This document shows positions 24,272-32,811 of a DNA stretch of 57,505 bases, piece after piece. The DNA comes from Chloroflexota bacterium (GTDB taxonomy: Bacteria > Chloroflexota > Limnocylindria > Limnocylindrales > CSP1-4): NCBI GenBank assembly GCA_919901745.1, contig CAKKPP010000016.1, positions 72,106 through 129,610 of the forward strand. The letters run 5' to 3'. Each line of letters starts with the position of its first letter. The stretch's first letter is position 1. The position numbers were made by a program, and so were the translations under genes. A model generated the notes under the pieces. It was not told where the DNA came from and searched no databases. It saw only the letters and a list, made by a program, of their open reading frames with translations.

Positions 24272-24469
24272 TCAGCGGGCCGCCTTGGTCGCGGTTCGCC
24301 GGCAGCGTGTGCAGGCCTTGACCTTGGTCGTCACGCCCTTCTCGGTATGAAGGAAGGGTTGAAGGTTGGGCTGGTAGCGGCGGTGAGCGCGGACGCGGTT
24401 CATCCCCGACGACTGAGGGTTGAAGCCGCCCATCGACGCCTTGCCACAGATGGCGCAGGTGCGGGCCAT
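24272..24469 (-). CDS. rpmB: 50S ribosomal protein L28, zinc-type
   Basis: 65 aa. Begins MARTCAICGKASMGGFN and ends with VKACTRCRRTATKAAR; Cys5/Cys8 and Cys53/Cys56 form the four-cysteine zinc site of the C+ form of L28. The ATG at 24469 gives the family length; an upstream extension crosses the divergent promoter. It is a single-gene unit between dtd (convergent) and the asp23-fakA operon (divergent). Confidence 0.95.
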   Translation of the reverse strand: MARTCAICGKASMGGFNPQSSGMNRVRAHRRYQPNLQPFLHTEKGVTTKVKACTRCRRTATKAAR

Positions 24470-24528
24470 GGTGTCCTCGAACAGTGGGATTCGGTCACAA
24501 CGAGCCGATCGGGCCCGAGCGGGGCGGT

Positions 24529-24535
24529 ATGATAC
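24529..24535. promoter_or_regulatory. Shared palindromic -10 of rpmB and asp23-fakA
   Basis: The bases GGTATGATACC (24527-24537) read TATGAT on the plus strand and TATCAT on the minus strand. The plus reading lies 60 nt before the asp23 GTG, the minus reading 60 nt before the rpmB ATG. No -35 is evident on either strand. Confidence 0.5.
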
Positions 24536-24594
24536 CACGGCCCTGAGCGGGGATCGTGATCCCGTGCCGCCGGCCAGAGAAGGAGCCACGCCCG

Positions 24595-25110
24595 GTGCCG
24601 AACGACCCGCCGCCCGGTGGCGCGAGTGTGTCCCGTCGTGCCATCGCCGATATCGTGCGGGCCGCAACGCTCGGGTCGTACGGCGTCACCGGGTTCGCCT
24701 CGACGCCCGCCGATCGACTGCTCGCCTGGCTCGGAATCGGACACGCCGGGATGTCGATCGGGTTCGATGGCGCCGGCCTCACCCTCGAGCTGGACATCGA
24801 GATCGCCTACGGGCTGCCCGTCGCCGAAGTGGCAAGACAGGTCGACTCGGCCGTTCGATACACCATCCGTCGTGCCGTCGGGCGTGATGTCGCGGAGCTG
24901 CGGATCCGCGTCGGCGGATTGGTGGTTCGCCCCGGCGTCGAGCCTTCGCCGAGCGCCGACGCAGCCACCAGCCCCCGGCCGCGCCGTTCGCGCAGGACCT
25001 CGCCGGCGGCACCCGCGGAGGCGTCGGAGGTCTCGACCGGACCGGCCGTAGGCGGTCCCGTGGACCCGGCCGAGGGCGGTGCAGTCGACCCGGCCGAGGG
25101 TCCCCGCTGA
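24595..25110 (+). CDS. Asp23/Gls24 family protein (YloU-like)
   Basis: 171 aa. The Asp23 core spans about 10-110 (VSRRAIADIVRAATLGSYGVTG and LELDIEIAYGLPVAEVARQV). The C-terminal 55 residues are Pro/Ala/Ser/Arg-rich and end with two 24-bp repeat units coding Val-Asp-Pro-Ala-Glu-Gly. Asp23 proteins are small envelope-stress-associated proteins of unclear activity, and the gene next to a DAK/FakA gene is the standard YloU-YloV pair. GTG at 24595 is chosen for the AGAAGGAG site 9 nt upstream. Confidence 0.85.
   Translation: MPNDPPPGGASVSRRAIADIVRAATLGSYGVTGFASTPADRLLAWLGIGHAGMSIGFDGAGLTLELDIEIAYGLPVAEVARQVDSAVRYTIRRAVGRDVAELRIRVGGLVVRPGVEPSPSADAATSPRPRRSRRTSPAAPAEASEVSTGPAVGGPVDPAEGGAVDPAEGPR
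25051..25098 (+). repeat. 24-bp tandem duplication at the end of asp23
   Basis: Two copies of a 24-bp unit, 20 of 24 positions identical, coding Gly-Gly-x-Val-Asp-Pro-Ala-Glu twice, ending 10 nt before the asp23 stop. Confidence 0.85.
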
Positions 25111-26855
25111 TGCGCAAGTCCTGTGACGGCGCGGGGCTGCTCGAGGCATTTCGCGCGGCGGTGGCCAACCTGGCCGATCACGTGGACGAGATCAACGGGC
25201 TGAATGTCTTCCCGGTGCCCGACGGCGACACCGGATCGAACATGCTCGCCACCGTGCACGCGGCCCTCGAGGAGGCCGAGGGCGTTGCCGGCGAGCCGGC
25301 GGAGAGGATCGCCTCGGCGATCAGCTTCGGGGCGTTGATGGGTGCCCGCGGCAACTCGGGTGTGATCACGAGCCAGATCTTCCGCGGCATGGCGGACGGT
25401 CTCGGCGGAAAGCGCCAGTTCAACGGACTCGATCTCGCACACGCCCTGTCCGAGGGAGCCCGGACGGCCTATGGGGCGGTCGCCAAGCCGGTCGAGGGAA
25501 CGATCCTGACCGTGATCCGCGAATCGGCGGCCGTCGCCGTCGAGGTGGCCGAACGGACATCCGACATCGAGGCCGTTCTCGCGGCCACGGTGGACGCCGC
25601 GGAGAAATCGGTCGCCCGGACGCCCAGCCTGCTGCCCATCCTGCGCGAGGCGGGCGTCGTGGACTCCGGCGGGCAGGGCCTGTACCGGCTCTTCCAGGGG
25701 GCGCTGCTGTCGATGCTTGGCCAGGCTCCGATCGGGGATGCCTCCGCACGCGTCCGGGCCGGAGCGAAGGCGTCGGCGTTGATTGCACATGCCGACGAGG
25801 GCTTTGGCTACGAGACGATGTACCTGCTCCAGGCGCGTCCGGGGGAGCGGCTCGACGTGGACGCCTTGCGGGACCACCTCGATGCCATCGGCGAGAGCGT
25901 GCTCGTGGCCGGTGATGCGCGAGCGCTCAAGGTGCACGTCCACAACGAGCGGCCCGACCTCGTGATCGGCCACGGGCTGACCCTCGGCGCACTCAGCCGG
26001 ATCAGCGTCGAGAACCTCGACAACCAGGCCCGCGACGTTCGCGAGACCCGGGCGGCCGACTTCACGGGTGCGACGTGGGGCGATGACGGTGCATCGGCGT
26101 CGGTGGCTGCGGCCGTGGCACCTCCGCTCGGTCCCGTGACGGGATCGTCGAACCCCGGCACGGCCGTGGAGCCGATGGCCACGGCGAAGCGCCCCCGACA
26201 GCCGCTCGCGGTGATCGCCGTGGCCTCCGGCGACGGCCTGGAGGCCATCTTCCGGGACTTCGGCGTGGCTGCGGTGGTTCGCGGCGGCCAGCAGGCCAAT
26301 CCGAGTACCGGCGAGCTGCTCGCGGCGGTGGAGGCCGTCGATGCCGACGAGATCCTGCTGTTGCCCAACAATCCCAACGTCGTGCTCGCGGCGCGGCAGG
26401 TGATCTCGATGGTGGACCGGCCGATGGCGGTGGTCCCGACGCGCAACGCCGCCGAGGGGTTCGCAGCACTGCTGGCCATGGACCCGACCCGGGGCGCGGC
26501 CGACAACGTCGAGGGGATGACGGCGGCCGGGCGCGGCATCGGGACGCTGGCGGCCACGGAAGCGGTCCGCGATGCCACGATCGGCGGCACGAAGGTCCGC
26601 GAGGGCCAGACGATCGTGCTGGACCCGGACGACGGCCTCGTCGCCTGTGACGACGATCGCGAAACGGCCATCCTGACCGCCGTCGGTACGCTGCCACCCG
26701 GTTTCGAGCTGATCACGCTGTATTACGGCGATGGGACCGACCTGGCCGAGGCCGAGCGGCTCGCCCGACTGATCGGCGAGCAATCGGGCGGCATCGAGAC
26801 CGAGATCGTGCACGGCGGCCAGCCGCTCTACCGGTACCTGATCGCAGTCGAGTAG
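25110..26855 (+). CDS. DAK2/FakA-like fatty acid kinase (YloV family)
   Basis: 581 aa. The N-terminal Dak2-type ATP-binding domain (1-200) has NVFPVPDGDTGSNM near 31-44, whose aspartates hold Mg-ATP, and MGARGNSGVI. A middle domain (230-330) and the EDD-like C-terminal half (LPNNPNVVLAARQV) complete the FakA architecture. FakA phosphorylates fatty acids bound to a FakB (DegV) protein for phospholipid synthesis; no fakB lies in this window. The start overlaps the asp23 stop as TGATG. plsX, also of phospholipid synthesis, lies 5 kb downstream. Confidence 0.9.
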   Translation: MRKSCDGAGLLEAFRAAVANLADHVDEINGLNVFPVPDGDTGSNMLATVHAALEEAEGVAGEPAERIASAISFGALMGARGNSGVITSQIFRGMADGLGGKRQFNGLDLAHALSEGARTAYGAVAKPVEGTILTVIRESAAVAVEVAERTSDIEAVLAATVDAAEKSVARTPSLLPILREAGVVDSGGQGLYRLFQGALLSMLGQAPIGDASARVRAGAKASALIAHADEGFGYETMYLLQARPGERLDVDALRDHLDAIGESVLVAGDARALKVHVHNERPDLVIGHGLTLGALSRISVENLDNQARDVRETRAADFTGATWGDDGASASVAAAVAPPLGPVTGSSNPGTAVEPMATAKRPRQPLAVIAVASGDGLEAIFRDFGVAAVVRGGQQANPSTGELLAAVEAVDADEILLLPNNPNVVLAARQVISMVDRPMAVVPTRNAAEGFAALLAMDPTRGAADNVEGMTAAGRGIGTLAATEAVRDATIGGTKVREGQTIVLDPDDGLVACDDDRETAILTAVGTLPPGFELITLYYGDGTDLAEAERLARLIGEQSGGIETEIVHGGQPLYRYLIAVE

Positions 26856-26859
26856 GTCC

Positions 26860-29073
26860 GTGACCGACACCGAGCGCCGGCCGCCCAACCCGGGTCGCCT
26901 GCCGGTCGACGCGTCGGCATCGACCACGCCCGACACGTCTCCCGAGATCCTCGACCTCCCGGTCCAGCGCTCCGGGCTGCCCGGTGCGAACAGCCTGCGC
27001 AAGGTGGCGCTTCGGCTCGGTCTGGGATCGGTCCGCGACCTCCTGTTTCACCTGCCTCGCCGGTACGACGACCTGCGCGAGCTGCGCCGGCTGGGCGACC
27101 TCCTCCTGGAGCCGGACGGGACGATCGTCAGTGCGCGGGTGACCGTGACCGACGTGCGCGTCGAACCCACGTACCGGCGCCGGGTGCAGCGGACCATCGC
27201 AAGCCTCGAGGACGAATCGGGCACGGCACAGGCGACGTGGTTCGGCCGGCGCTTCATCGAACGACGGCTCGGCCCCGGATCGAGGGTCGTCGTGAGCGGG
27301 AAGGTGCGCCGCTTCGGCCGTCAGCTCACCTTCGACAACCCGGAGTTCCAGAACGACGACGGATCGGCGCTGTTGCACGCGGGCCGGATCGTGCCGGTCT
27401 ATCCGCTCACCGCCGGGCTCACCGCGGCCCGACTGCGGGGCTTGATGCGGGTCGCGCTCGACCGTGCCGGTGCGACGTATCCCGAGTACCTGCCCGCGGA
27501 CCTGCTCGCGGCCGAGGGGCTCCCGGCGATCGGCTGGAGTCTCGAGGAGGCCCACTATCCGTCCACGTTCGAAACCCGGGACGAAGCGCTCCGCCGCCTT
27601 GCGCATGACGAGTTGCTCGCCCTTCAGATCGGGATGGTCGGTCGCCGCCGCCAGCGGGTTCGCGCGGCCGCCCGACCGGTCGAGGTCGGCGACGATGACG
27701 CAGCCCGGATCGTCGCCTCGATCGAGGCATCGCTGGCGCGTCGCGTGGGGCGGCCGGTCGAGCTGACGCTCGACCAGGCCGCGGCGATCCGGGCGGTCCG
27801 CACCGACCTGGCCGGTTCCATGCCGATGCTCCGCCTCCTCCAGGGCGATGTCGGATCGGGCAAGACGGCCGTGGCCGCGTTCGCGCTTGCCGCGGCTGCC
27901 GGCGCCGGGCGGCAGGGGGCGCTGCTGGCGCCGACGGATCTGCTCGCTCGCCAGCACGCGGCGACCCTGGCCGACCTGCTCGGAGGTGTCGACCTGCCGG
28001 TGACCCTCCTGACCGGATCGCTCACGTCCGCGGACACCGGGCGGGCCCTCGAAGCGATCCGGTCCGGACGGGCCGGGGTGGTGGTCGGGACCCATGCGCT
28101 GATCCAGGATCGGGTCGAGTTCGCCCGGCTCGGCGTCGTCGTGATCGATGAACAGCACCGGTTCGGGGTCGCCCAGCGGGCCGGGCTCGAGGACAAGGCC
28201 GGGGGCGTGCCGCCCCATGTCCTGCTCATGACCGCGACGCCGATCCCGCGAACCCTCGGGCAGGTCCTCTACGCCGACCTGGACCTGTCAGATCTGCGCA
28301 CGCCGCCCGAAGGCCGCCTGGCCATCCGGACCGGGATCCGCCGGCCAGACGATCTCGAGGGGTTGTGGCGGCACGTTCGCACCGAGGCGGCCGCGGGCGG
28401 TCGGACGTTCGTGGTCGTGCCGCTCATCGAGGAGGACGCGGCCGACGAAACGGCGGTGGCCGCCGAATCCGAGGCAACACGCCTGTGGGAGCTGCTCGCG
28501 CCGCTCCGCGTGGGCCTCGTCCACGGCCGGATGAAGGCGCTCGAGCGCGACGCCGAGATGGCTCGGTTCCGCGACGGCGATCTGGACGTGCTCGTGGGGA
28601 CGACCGTGGTCGAGGTGGGCGTCGACGTCCCCGAGGCGACGACGATGATCATCCAGGGCGCCGACCGGTTCGGCCTCGCCCAGCTCCACCAGCTCCGCGG
28701 TCGGGTCGGGCGAGGGACACGTCCGAGCTACTGCGTCCTGGTTTCGGACTCGACCGATGACGTCGCCGCGGCGCGAATGGAGGCGATCGTCCAGACGCAT
28801 GACGGATTCGTCCTCGCGGAAAAGGACTTCGAGCTCCGCCGCGAGGGCGACGTTCTCGGGCTCGTCCAGAGCGGACTGCCGCGACTGCGCGTCGCATCGC
28901 TCCAGCGTGAGGGCCACCGCGAGCTTGCCGTCCAGGCCCGCGCTCATGCCGAGCGGCTGCTGGATGGCGAGGGTCGCCTGCGGACCGGGTTCGAGCGTCT
29001 CGCCGCTGAACTCGACCACGGATGGCTCGCCGCGATCGCCGCCGGCGACCCCGACGCGGGCAGCGGCGAGTGA
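26860..29073 (+). CDS. recG: ATP-dependent DNA helicase RecG
   Basis: 737 aa. The N-terminal wedge/OB domain (about 40-190, LLFHLPRRYDDL) is followed by a superfamily 2 helicase core: GDVGSGKT at 329-336, DEQH at 430-433, TATPIPRTL and QLRGRVGRG, with the C-terminal Arg-rich TRG region (EKDFELRREGDVLG). RecG reverses stalled forks and branch-migrates junctions. GTG start 4 nt after the fakA-like gene; recG next to yloV/fakA is a widespread arrangement. Confidence 0.96.
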   Translation: MTDTERRPPNPGRLPVDASASTTPDTSPEILDLPVQRSGLPGANSLRKVALRLGLGSVRDLLFHLPRRYDDLRELRRLGDLLLEPDGTIVSARVTVTDVRVEPTYRRRVQRTIASLEDESGTAQATWFGRRFIERRLGPGSRVVVSGKVRRFGRQLTFDNPEFQNDDGSALLHAGRIVPVYPLTAGLTAARLRGLMRVALDRAGATYPEYLPADLLAAEGLPAIGWSLEEAHYPSTFETRDEALRRLAHDELLALQIGMVGRRRQRVRAAARPVEVGDDDAARIVASIEASLARRVGRPVELTLDQAAAIRAVRTDLAGSMPMLRLLQGDVGSGKTAVAAFALAAAAGAGRQGALLAPTDLLARQHAATLADLLGGVDLPVTLLTGSLTSADTGRALEAIRSGRAGVVVGTHALIQDRVEFARLGVVVIDEQHRFGVAQRAGLEDKAGGVPPHVLLMTATPIPRTLGQVLYADLDLSDLRTPPEGRLAIRTGIRRPDDLEGLWRHVRTEAAAGGRTFVVVPLIEEDAADETAVAAESEATRLWELLAPLRVGLVHGRMKALERDAEMARFRDGDLDVLVGTTVVEVGVDVPEATTMIIQGADRFGLAQLHQLRGRVGRGTRPSYCVLVSDSTDDVAAARMEAIVQTHDGFVLAEKDFELRREGDVLGLVQSGLPRLRVASLQREGHRELAVQARAHAERLLDGEGRLRTGFERLAAELDHGWLAAIAAGDPDAGSGE

Positions 29074-29082
29074 CGGGTCGCG

Positions 29083-29685
29083 ATGCCTGACGCCGGCCGG
29101 GTCATCGCGGGGACGGCCCGTGGGACGCGCCTCGCCGCCGCCGGCGCCGGCACCCGCTCGCTGGGCGACCGGGTCAAGCAGACCCTGTTCGCGATCCTCG
29201 AACCGTCGCTTCCCGGGCGACGAACGCTCGACCTGTTTGCCGGCAGTGGGGCAGCCGGGATCGAGGCCCTGTCGCGGGGATCGACGGGGGCCGTCTTTGT
29301 CGACCAGGACGCCGACGCCGTCCGGGCCATCCGCGAGAACCTCGAGCGATGCCGGTTCGACGGCCCGGCGCGCATCGTCCGCGCCGACGTCCTGGCGTGG
29401 CTCGAGCGAGATGGCGTCCGCGAGGCCGCAGCGGGGCGGTTCGGTCTGATCATGGTGGACCCGCCGTACGATCGCCCGGACATCCTGCGTGCGGTCCTCG
29501 ATCGACTCGGGGCCGCGTCGTCGGCCGACCTCCTCGCGCCCGACGCGCTCGTCGTGGCCAAGTCCTTCTGGCGTGATGCGCCGCCGGCCGAGGTCGGGCT
29601 GCTAGCATCGGAACGGACGCGCCGCTTCGGGGAGACGGCGCTCACGATCTACCGGCGCCGAGAAGCACCAACCAGGGAGGCGTGA
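29083..29685 (+). CDS. rsmD: 16S rRNA (guanine966-N2) methyltransferase
   Basis: 200 aa. SAM-binding LDLFAGSGAAGIEALSRG near 49-66 and the catalytic DPPYD near 127-131, with the RsmD opening GRVIAGTARGTRL. It methylates G966 in the small-subunit rRNA. The stop overlaps the start of coaD, the usual neighbour. Confidence 0.95.
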   Translation: MPDAGRVIAGTARGTRLAAAGAGTRSLGDRVKQTLFAILEPSLPGRRTLDLFAGSGAAGIEALSRGSTGAVFVDQDADAVRAIRENLERCRFDGPARIVRADVLAWLERDGVREAAAGRFGLIMVDPPYDRPDILRAVLDRLGAASSADLLAPDALVVAKSFWRDAPPAEVGLLASERTRRFGETALTIYRRREAPTREA

Positions 29686-30179
29686 TGGACGTCGCGGTCT
29701 ATCCGGGCTCGTTCGACCCGGTCACGAATGGGCACCTCGACATCATCCGTCGGGCGTCGGCCGTCTTCGACCGGCTGGTGGTCGCTGTTCTGGCCAACCC
29801 GCGCAAGGCCCCGCTGCTCGACACCGGGCAACGGATGGCCGTGCTCGGCGAGGTCATCGAGGCGGCGGGGATCCCGGATGGGAGATGCGAGGTCGTGTCA
29901 TTCGATGGGCTCACGGTCGACCTGTGCTCGGCGCGCTCTGCCCGCTGGATCGTTCGGGGCCTCCGCGCGATCAGTGACTTCGAGACGGAACTGCAGCTGG
30001 CGCACAACAACCGAAAGCTCGCTCCGGCCGTCGACACCGTGTTCTTCATGACCTCGATCGAACAGAGCTACGTGAGTTCCAGCCTGGTCAAGGAGATCGC
30101 CCAATTCGGTGGCGACGTCGGCGAGATGGTGCCCCCGGCCGCCGCCCGCGCACTCGAGCGGTTGTTCCGTCCGGCCTGA
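29685..30179 (+). CDS. coaD: Phosphopantetheine adenylyltransferase
   Basis: 164 aa. Nucleotidyltransferase signature GSFDPVTNGHLDII near 8-21, RGLRAISDFETEL and SSSLVKEIAQFGGDV. Penultimate step of coenzyme A synthesis, forming dephospho-CoA, which supplies the 4'-phosphopantetheine of the acyl carrier protein encoded downstream. ATG at 29685 is preferred to the GTG at 29682; both have GGGAGG upstream. Confidence 0.96.
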   Translation: MDVAVYPGSFDPVTNGHLDIIRRASAVFDRLVVAVLANPRKAPLLDTGQRMAVLGEVIEAAGIPDGRCEVVSFDGLTVDLCSARSARWIVRGLRAISDFETELQLAHNNRKLAPAVDTVFFMTSIEQSYVSSSLVKEIAQFGGDVGEMVPPAAARALERLFRPA

Positions 30180-30191
30180 CGGCGCTCGCCG

Positions 30192-30200
30192 TGCCATAAT
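30192..30200 (+). promoter_or_regulatory. Extended -10 upstream of the coiled-coil gene
   Basis: TGC-CATAAT, 33 nt before the ATG at 30234; a close match to a TGn-extended -10 box with no -35. Confidence 0.5.
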
Positions 30201-30233
30201 CGGCTGCAGCCGCGCCCCGGCCTGAGGCGCCCC

Positions 30234-30791
30234 ATGGAGGGCACTCCGATCGACATCATGTTTCTCCTCGAGCGACTCGAAGCCCACATCGAGAGCGGCC
30301 GAGCGCTCCCGCTGACCGGCAGCGTCGTCATCGACAAGGAGGCGGCGCTCGCGTACATCGACGAGATGCGCGCCGTCTTCCCGCGCGAAATCGCCGAGGC
30401 CAACCGGACCAACACCGAGCGCGACCGGATTCTCGAGCGGGCCACCGAGGAATCCGAGCGCGTGCTTGCCCGCGCCCAGGAGCAGGCCGCCTTCCTCATC
30501 GAGGAGCGGGGCCTGACCCAGGAGGCCGAGGACCTGGGGGGCCGGATCGTCCAGCAGGCGAAGGACGAAGCGGCAGAGACGCAGCGCGGGGCAGACGAGT
30601 ACGCCGTCAACGTGCTGGTCGGCCTTGAGGGCGAGCTGGTCCGGACACTCCAGAGCGTCCGCAAGGGCGTCGAGATGCTCGACGCTCGCAGGGCGGGCCC
30701 CGAAGCCGACGACGAGATCGATGAGGACGGCGACGAGATCGAGGGTCTCGAAGAGGCGGAGCCGGATCGAGCTGCTGCCGCCCGTTGGTAG
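30234..30791 (+). CDS. SepIVA-like (DivIVA-related) coiled-coil protein
   Basis: 185 aa. A short N-terminal region (DIMFLLERLEAHIESGRALPL) resembles the opening of the mycobacterial septum protein SepIVA. It is followed by long charged helices (about 45-150, ERDRILERATEESERVLARA) that should form a coiled coil, and an acidic tail of Asp/Glu. The gene precedes DUF177, as sepIVA does in mycobacteria. Automated systems often label such proteins ATPase or ATP-synthase b-like because of the coiled coil. A role in envelope growth or septation is inference from family and position. Confidence 0.65.
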   Translation: MEGTPIDIMFLLERLEAHIESGRALPLTGSVVIDKEAALAYIDEMRAVFPREIAEANRTNTERDRILERATEESERVLARAQEQAAFLIEERGLTQEAEDLGGRIVQQAKDEAAETQRGADEYAVNVLVGLEGELVRTLQSVRKGVEMLDARRAGPEADDEIDEDGDEIEGLEEAEPDRAAAARW

Positions 30792-30833
30792 GGGGCGCCC
30801 GTTGGTAACGGGGCGCCCGTCGGGGCGCCCGTC
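30779..30833 (+). repeat. Degenerate tandem repeat across a gene junction
   Basis: Four imperfect copies of a GGCGCCCGTTGGTA-like unit (two with TTGGTA, two shortened to TCGG) cover the end of the coiled-coil gene, its TAG and the proposed TTG start of the DUF177 gene. Confidence 0.75.
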
Positions 30834-31383
30834 GGCCGCACCACTCTCGTTCAACGTCGCCGGTCTGCTGGCCGACCCGCCCGGATCCAGCCGCGACTAC
30901 CCACTGACGGCCGTGTCGCTGGCGCTCGATGATGACCTGCGCCTGGCTGCGCCGCTGGACGGAACGGTCCGGCTGTTGCGAACCAACCGGGGGCTCGTCG
31001 TGTCGGGCAGCCTGGCGGCCCGCCTGACGATGGAGTGCAGTCGATGCCTGACGGCCATCGAGGTGCCGCTGACGCTGCGGATCGACGAGGAGGCGTTGCC
31101 GTCGACCGACCTGCTGACCGGAGATCGGATCGCGGATGACGACGAGGTCGATCTCCTGCGCGTGACCGACCACCACGAACTCGACCTCGAGCCCGTGGTC
31201 CGCGAGGCCGTGTCTCTCGCCGAACCCATCGCGCCGCTGTGCCGCGCGGAGTGTCCCGGCCTCTGTCCCACGTGCGGCGAGCGACTCGACGGACCGCCCC
31301 ATGGACACACGGACGACGAGTTCGACCCGCGCCTGGCGGTCCTGCGGAGCCTGATGGTCGACGCCGAGGCCGAGACCGAGTAA
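30802..31383 (+). CDS. DUF177 / YceD family protein
   Basis: 193 aa. Contains the two family elements: MECSRCLTAIEVPLTLRIDEE near 63-83 and CRAECPGLCPTCGERLD near 145-161, with Cys pairs that may bind zinc. YceD sits next to rpmF in most bacteria and is thought to act in large-subunit or 23S rRNA maturation. No ATG or GTG fits; TTG at 30802 is the first plausible start after the previous stop, within a tandem duplication, so the N-terminal 12 residues are repeat-coded. Upstream in-frame ATGs would overlap the coiled-coil gene by about 70 nt. Confidence 0.85.
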   Translation: MVTGRPSGRPSAAPLSFNVAGLLADPPGSSRDYPLTAVSLALDDDLRLAAPLDGTVRLLRTNRGLVVSGSLAARLTMECSRCLTAIEVPLTLRIDEEALPSTDLLTGDRIADDDEVDLLRVTDHHELDLEPVVREAVSLAEPIAPLCRAECPGLCPTCGERLDGPPHGHTDDEFDPRLAVLRSLMVDAEAETE

Positions 31384-31386
31384 ACT
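31381..31386 (+). promoter_or_regulatory. -10 box candidate of rpmF-plsX
   Basis: TAAACT whose first three bases are the TAA stop of the DUF177 gene; a 120-nt leader with a 6-bp hairpin follows. Confidence 0.35.
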
Positions 31387-31422
31387 CCCGCCTCGGCCCT
31401 GATACGTCCCCGGGAGCGGTTT

Positions 31423-31437
31423 GCCTCGGGACGAGGC
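31423..31437 (+). other. Small hairpin in the rpmF leader
   Basis: GCCTCG, loop GGA, CGAGGC: perfect 6-bp stem in the untranslated region before L32. Function unknown. Confidence 0.35.
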
Positions 31438-31507
31438 CAGCGACCACCGACGAACGCCGGGACGCCTCGCGCGAGGAACGATCCCGAACAAAGGAGCAGA
31501 TCGACCC

Positions 31508-31708
31508 GTGGGTGTTCCCAAGCGACGCGTCTCCCATGCCCGCCAGGGCGAACGGCGCTCCCATCTTGCCATCAGCCTGCCGAAGGTCGAGGCGTGTCCG
31601 CACTGCCACGCTCCCAAGCAGCCCCATCACGCCTGCCCCGTCTGTGGGTACTACGCCGGCCGCCAGGCGATCGAGGTCAAGGCCGCCAAGGACGAGTCCG
31701 CCTCGTAG
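31508..31708 (+). CDS. rpmF: 50S ribosomal protein L32, zinc-type
   Basis: 66 aa. Opens Met-Gly-Val-Pro-Lys-Arg-Arg-Val-Ser and carries CPHCHAPKQPHHACPVCGYY, the four-cysteine zinc site of the C+ form. GTG at 31508 has AAAGGAG 11 nt upstream and matches the family start. yceD-rpmF-plsX is the classical order. Confidence 0.95.
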   Translation: MGVPKRRVSHARQGERRSHLAISLPKVEACPHCHAPKQPHHACPVCGYYAGRQAIEVKAAKDESAS

Positions 31709-31713
31709 CCGAA

Positions 31714-32811
31714 GTGGACGAATCACCCGCCGTAGCTCCCGTGGCTGGCGGCATTCGCATCGCGGTCGACGCGATGGGTGGCGACCATGGTCCCGCCGAG
31801 GTGGTCCCCGGGGCCATGGACTACGCCCGGCTCGCGCCGGCCGATCGGGTCATTCTCGTGGGCGATGAGGCGACGCTTCGGGCGATCGCGGGCCCGCTTC
31901 CGTCGAACGTCACGATTCGCCATGCCAGCCAGGTGGTCACGATGGACGATCACCCTGCGCAGGTGCTGCGCGAGAAGAAGGACGCCACCATCCTCGTGGC
32001 CTGCGACCTCGTGCGCAACGGTGAGGCCGACGCGGTTGTCACGGCAGGGCATACCGGTGCCGCGATGGCCGCCGCCGTCCTCCGCCTCGGCCGGCTTCGC
32101 GGCGTGGATCGTCCGGCCCTTGCCGTCCAGTTGATCCGCCGGGGCCATCCGCTCGTCCTGCTCGACATCGGCGCGAATCCCGACTCGAGCCCCGAGAACC
32201 TGGCCCAGTACGCGCAGATGGGCGTGATCTTCGCGGAGCGCGTCGTGGGCGTGCGCCGCGCGCGCGTCGCCCTCCTCTCGATCGGCGAGGAGAAGGGCAA
32301 GGGAGACCTGCGCATCCAGCGAGCCACGGAACTGCTCGACGCCAGCGGCCTCGACTTCATCGGCAATGTCGAAGGCAAGGACCTCACCGAACCGGTGGCG
32401 GACGTCGTGGTCTGCGACGCGGTCGTCGGCAACGTCGTGATCAAGTTCTTCGAGGGCCTGTCGGGGTTCATCTTCCAGTTGTTCCGGGAAGAATTCAGGC
32501 AGAGTCTGCGCGGAAAGCTGGCGTACGTCCTGTTTCGGCCCGCCGTCGGACGGATCCGGAGCACGTTCGACTATGAGCGCGTCGGCGGCTCACCCCTGCT
32601 CGGCGTGCGAGGCACGGTGATCATCACCCATGGTCGGGCGAGCAAGCGGATGATCCGGTACGCGCTCGAGGTGGGCGCCTCCACCGCTCGGGCCGGTGTT
32701 CCGGCGCTGATCGCCCAAGCGCTGGCTGCCGATGCGCTGGCCGCGGACGTGGTGCCGACGGCGGACGTGGTGCCGACCGCGGATGTCGTGTCCATGGAGT
32801 CCGTGTCGTGA
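31714..32811 (+). CDS. plsX: Phosphate acyltransferase PlsX
   Basis: 365 aa. Begins the core with IRIAVDAMGGDHGPAEVV and keeps TAGHTGAAMAAA, DIGANPDSSPENLAQYA and GNVEGKDL. It makes acyl-phosphate from acyl-ACP, the first committed step of phosphatidate synthesis with PlsY. GTG at 31714 starts 5 nt after rpmF; GTG at 31741 is an alternative. The C-terminus ends in a repeated Ala-Asp-Val-Val-Pro-Thr coded by 18-bp units. Confidence 0.95.
   Translation: MDESPAVAPVAGGIRIAVDAMGGDHGPAEVVPGAMDYARLAPADRVILVGDEATLRAIAGPLPSNVTIRHASQVVTMDDHPAQVLREKKDATILVACDLVRNGEADAVVTAGHTGAAMAAAVLRLGRLRGVDRPALAVQLIRRGHPLVLLDIGANPDSSPENLAQYAQMGVIFAERVVGVRRARVALLSIGEEKGKGDLRIQRATELLDASGLDFIGNVEGKDLTEPVADVVVCDAVVGNVVIKFFEGLSGFIFQLFREEFRQSLRGKLAYVLFRPAVGRIRSTFDYERVGGSPLLGVRGTVIITHGRASKRMIRYALEVGASTARAGVPALIAQALAADALAADVVPTADVVPTADVVSMESVS
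32743..32790 (+). repeat. 18-bp tandem repeat at the end of plsX
   Basis: Two near-identical 18-bp units (GCGGACGTGGTGCCGACG and a one-base variant) and a 12-bp partial third, coding Ala-Asp-Val-Val-Pro-Thr repeats just before the plsX stop. Confidence 0.9.
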
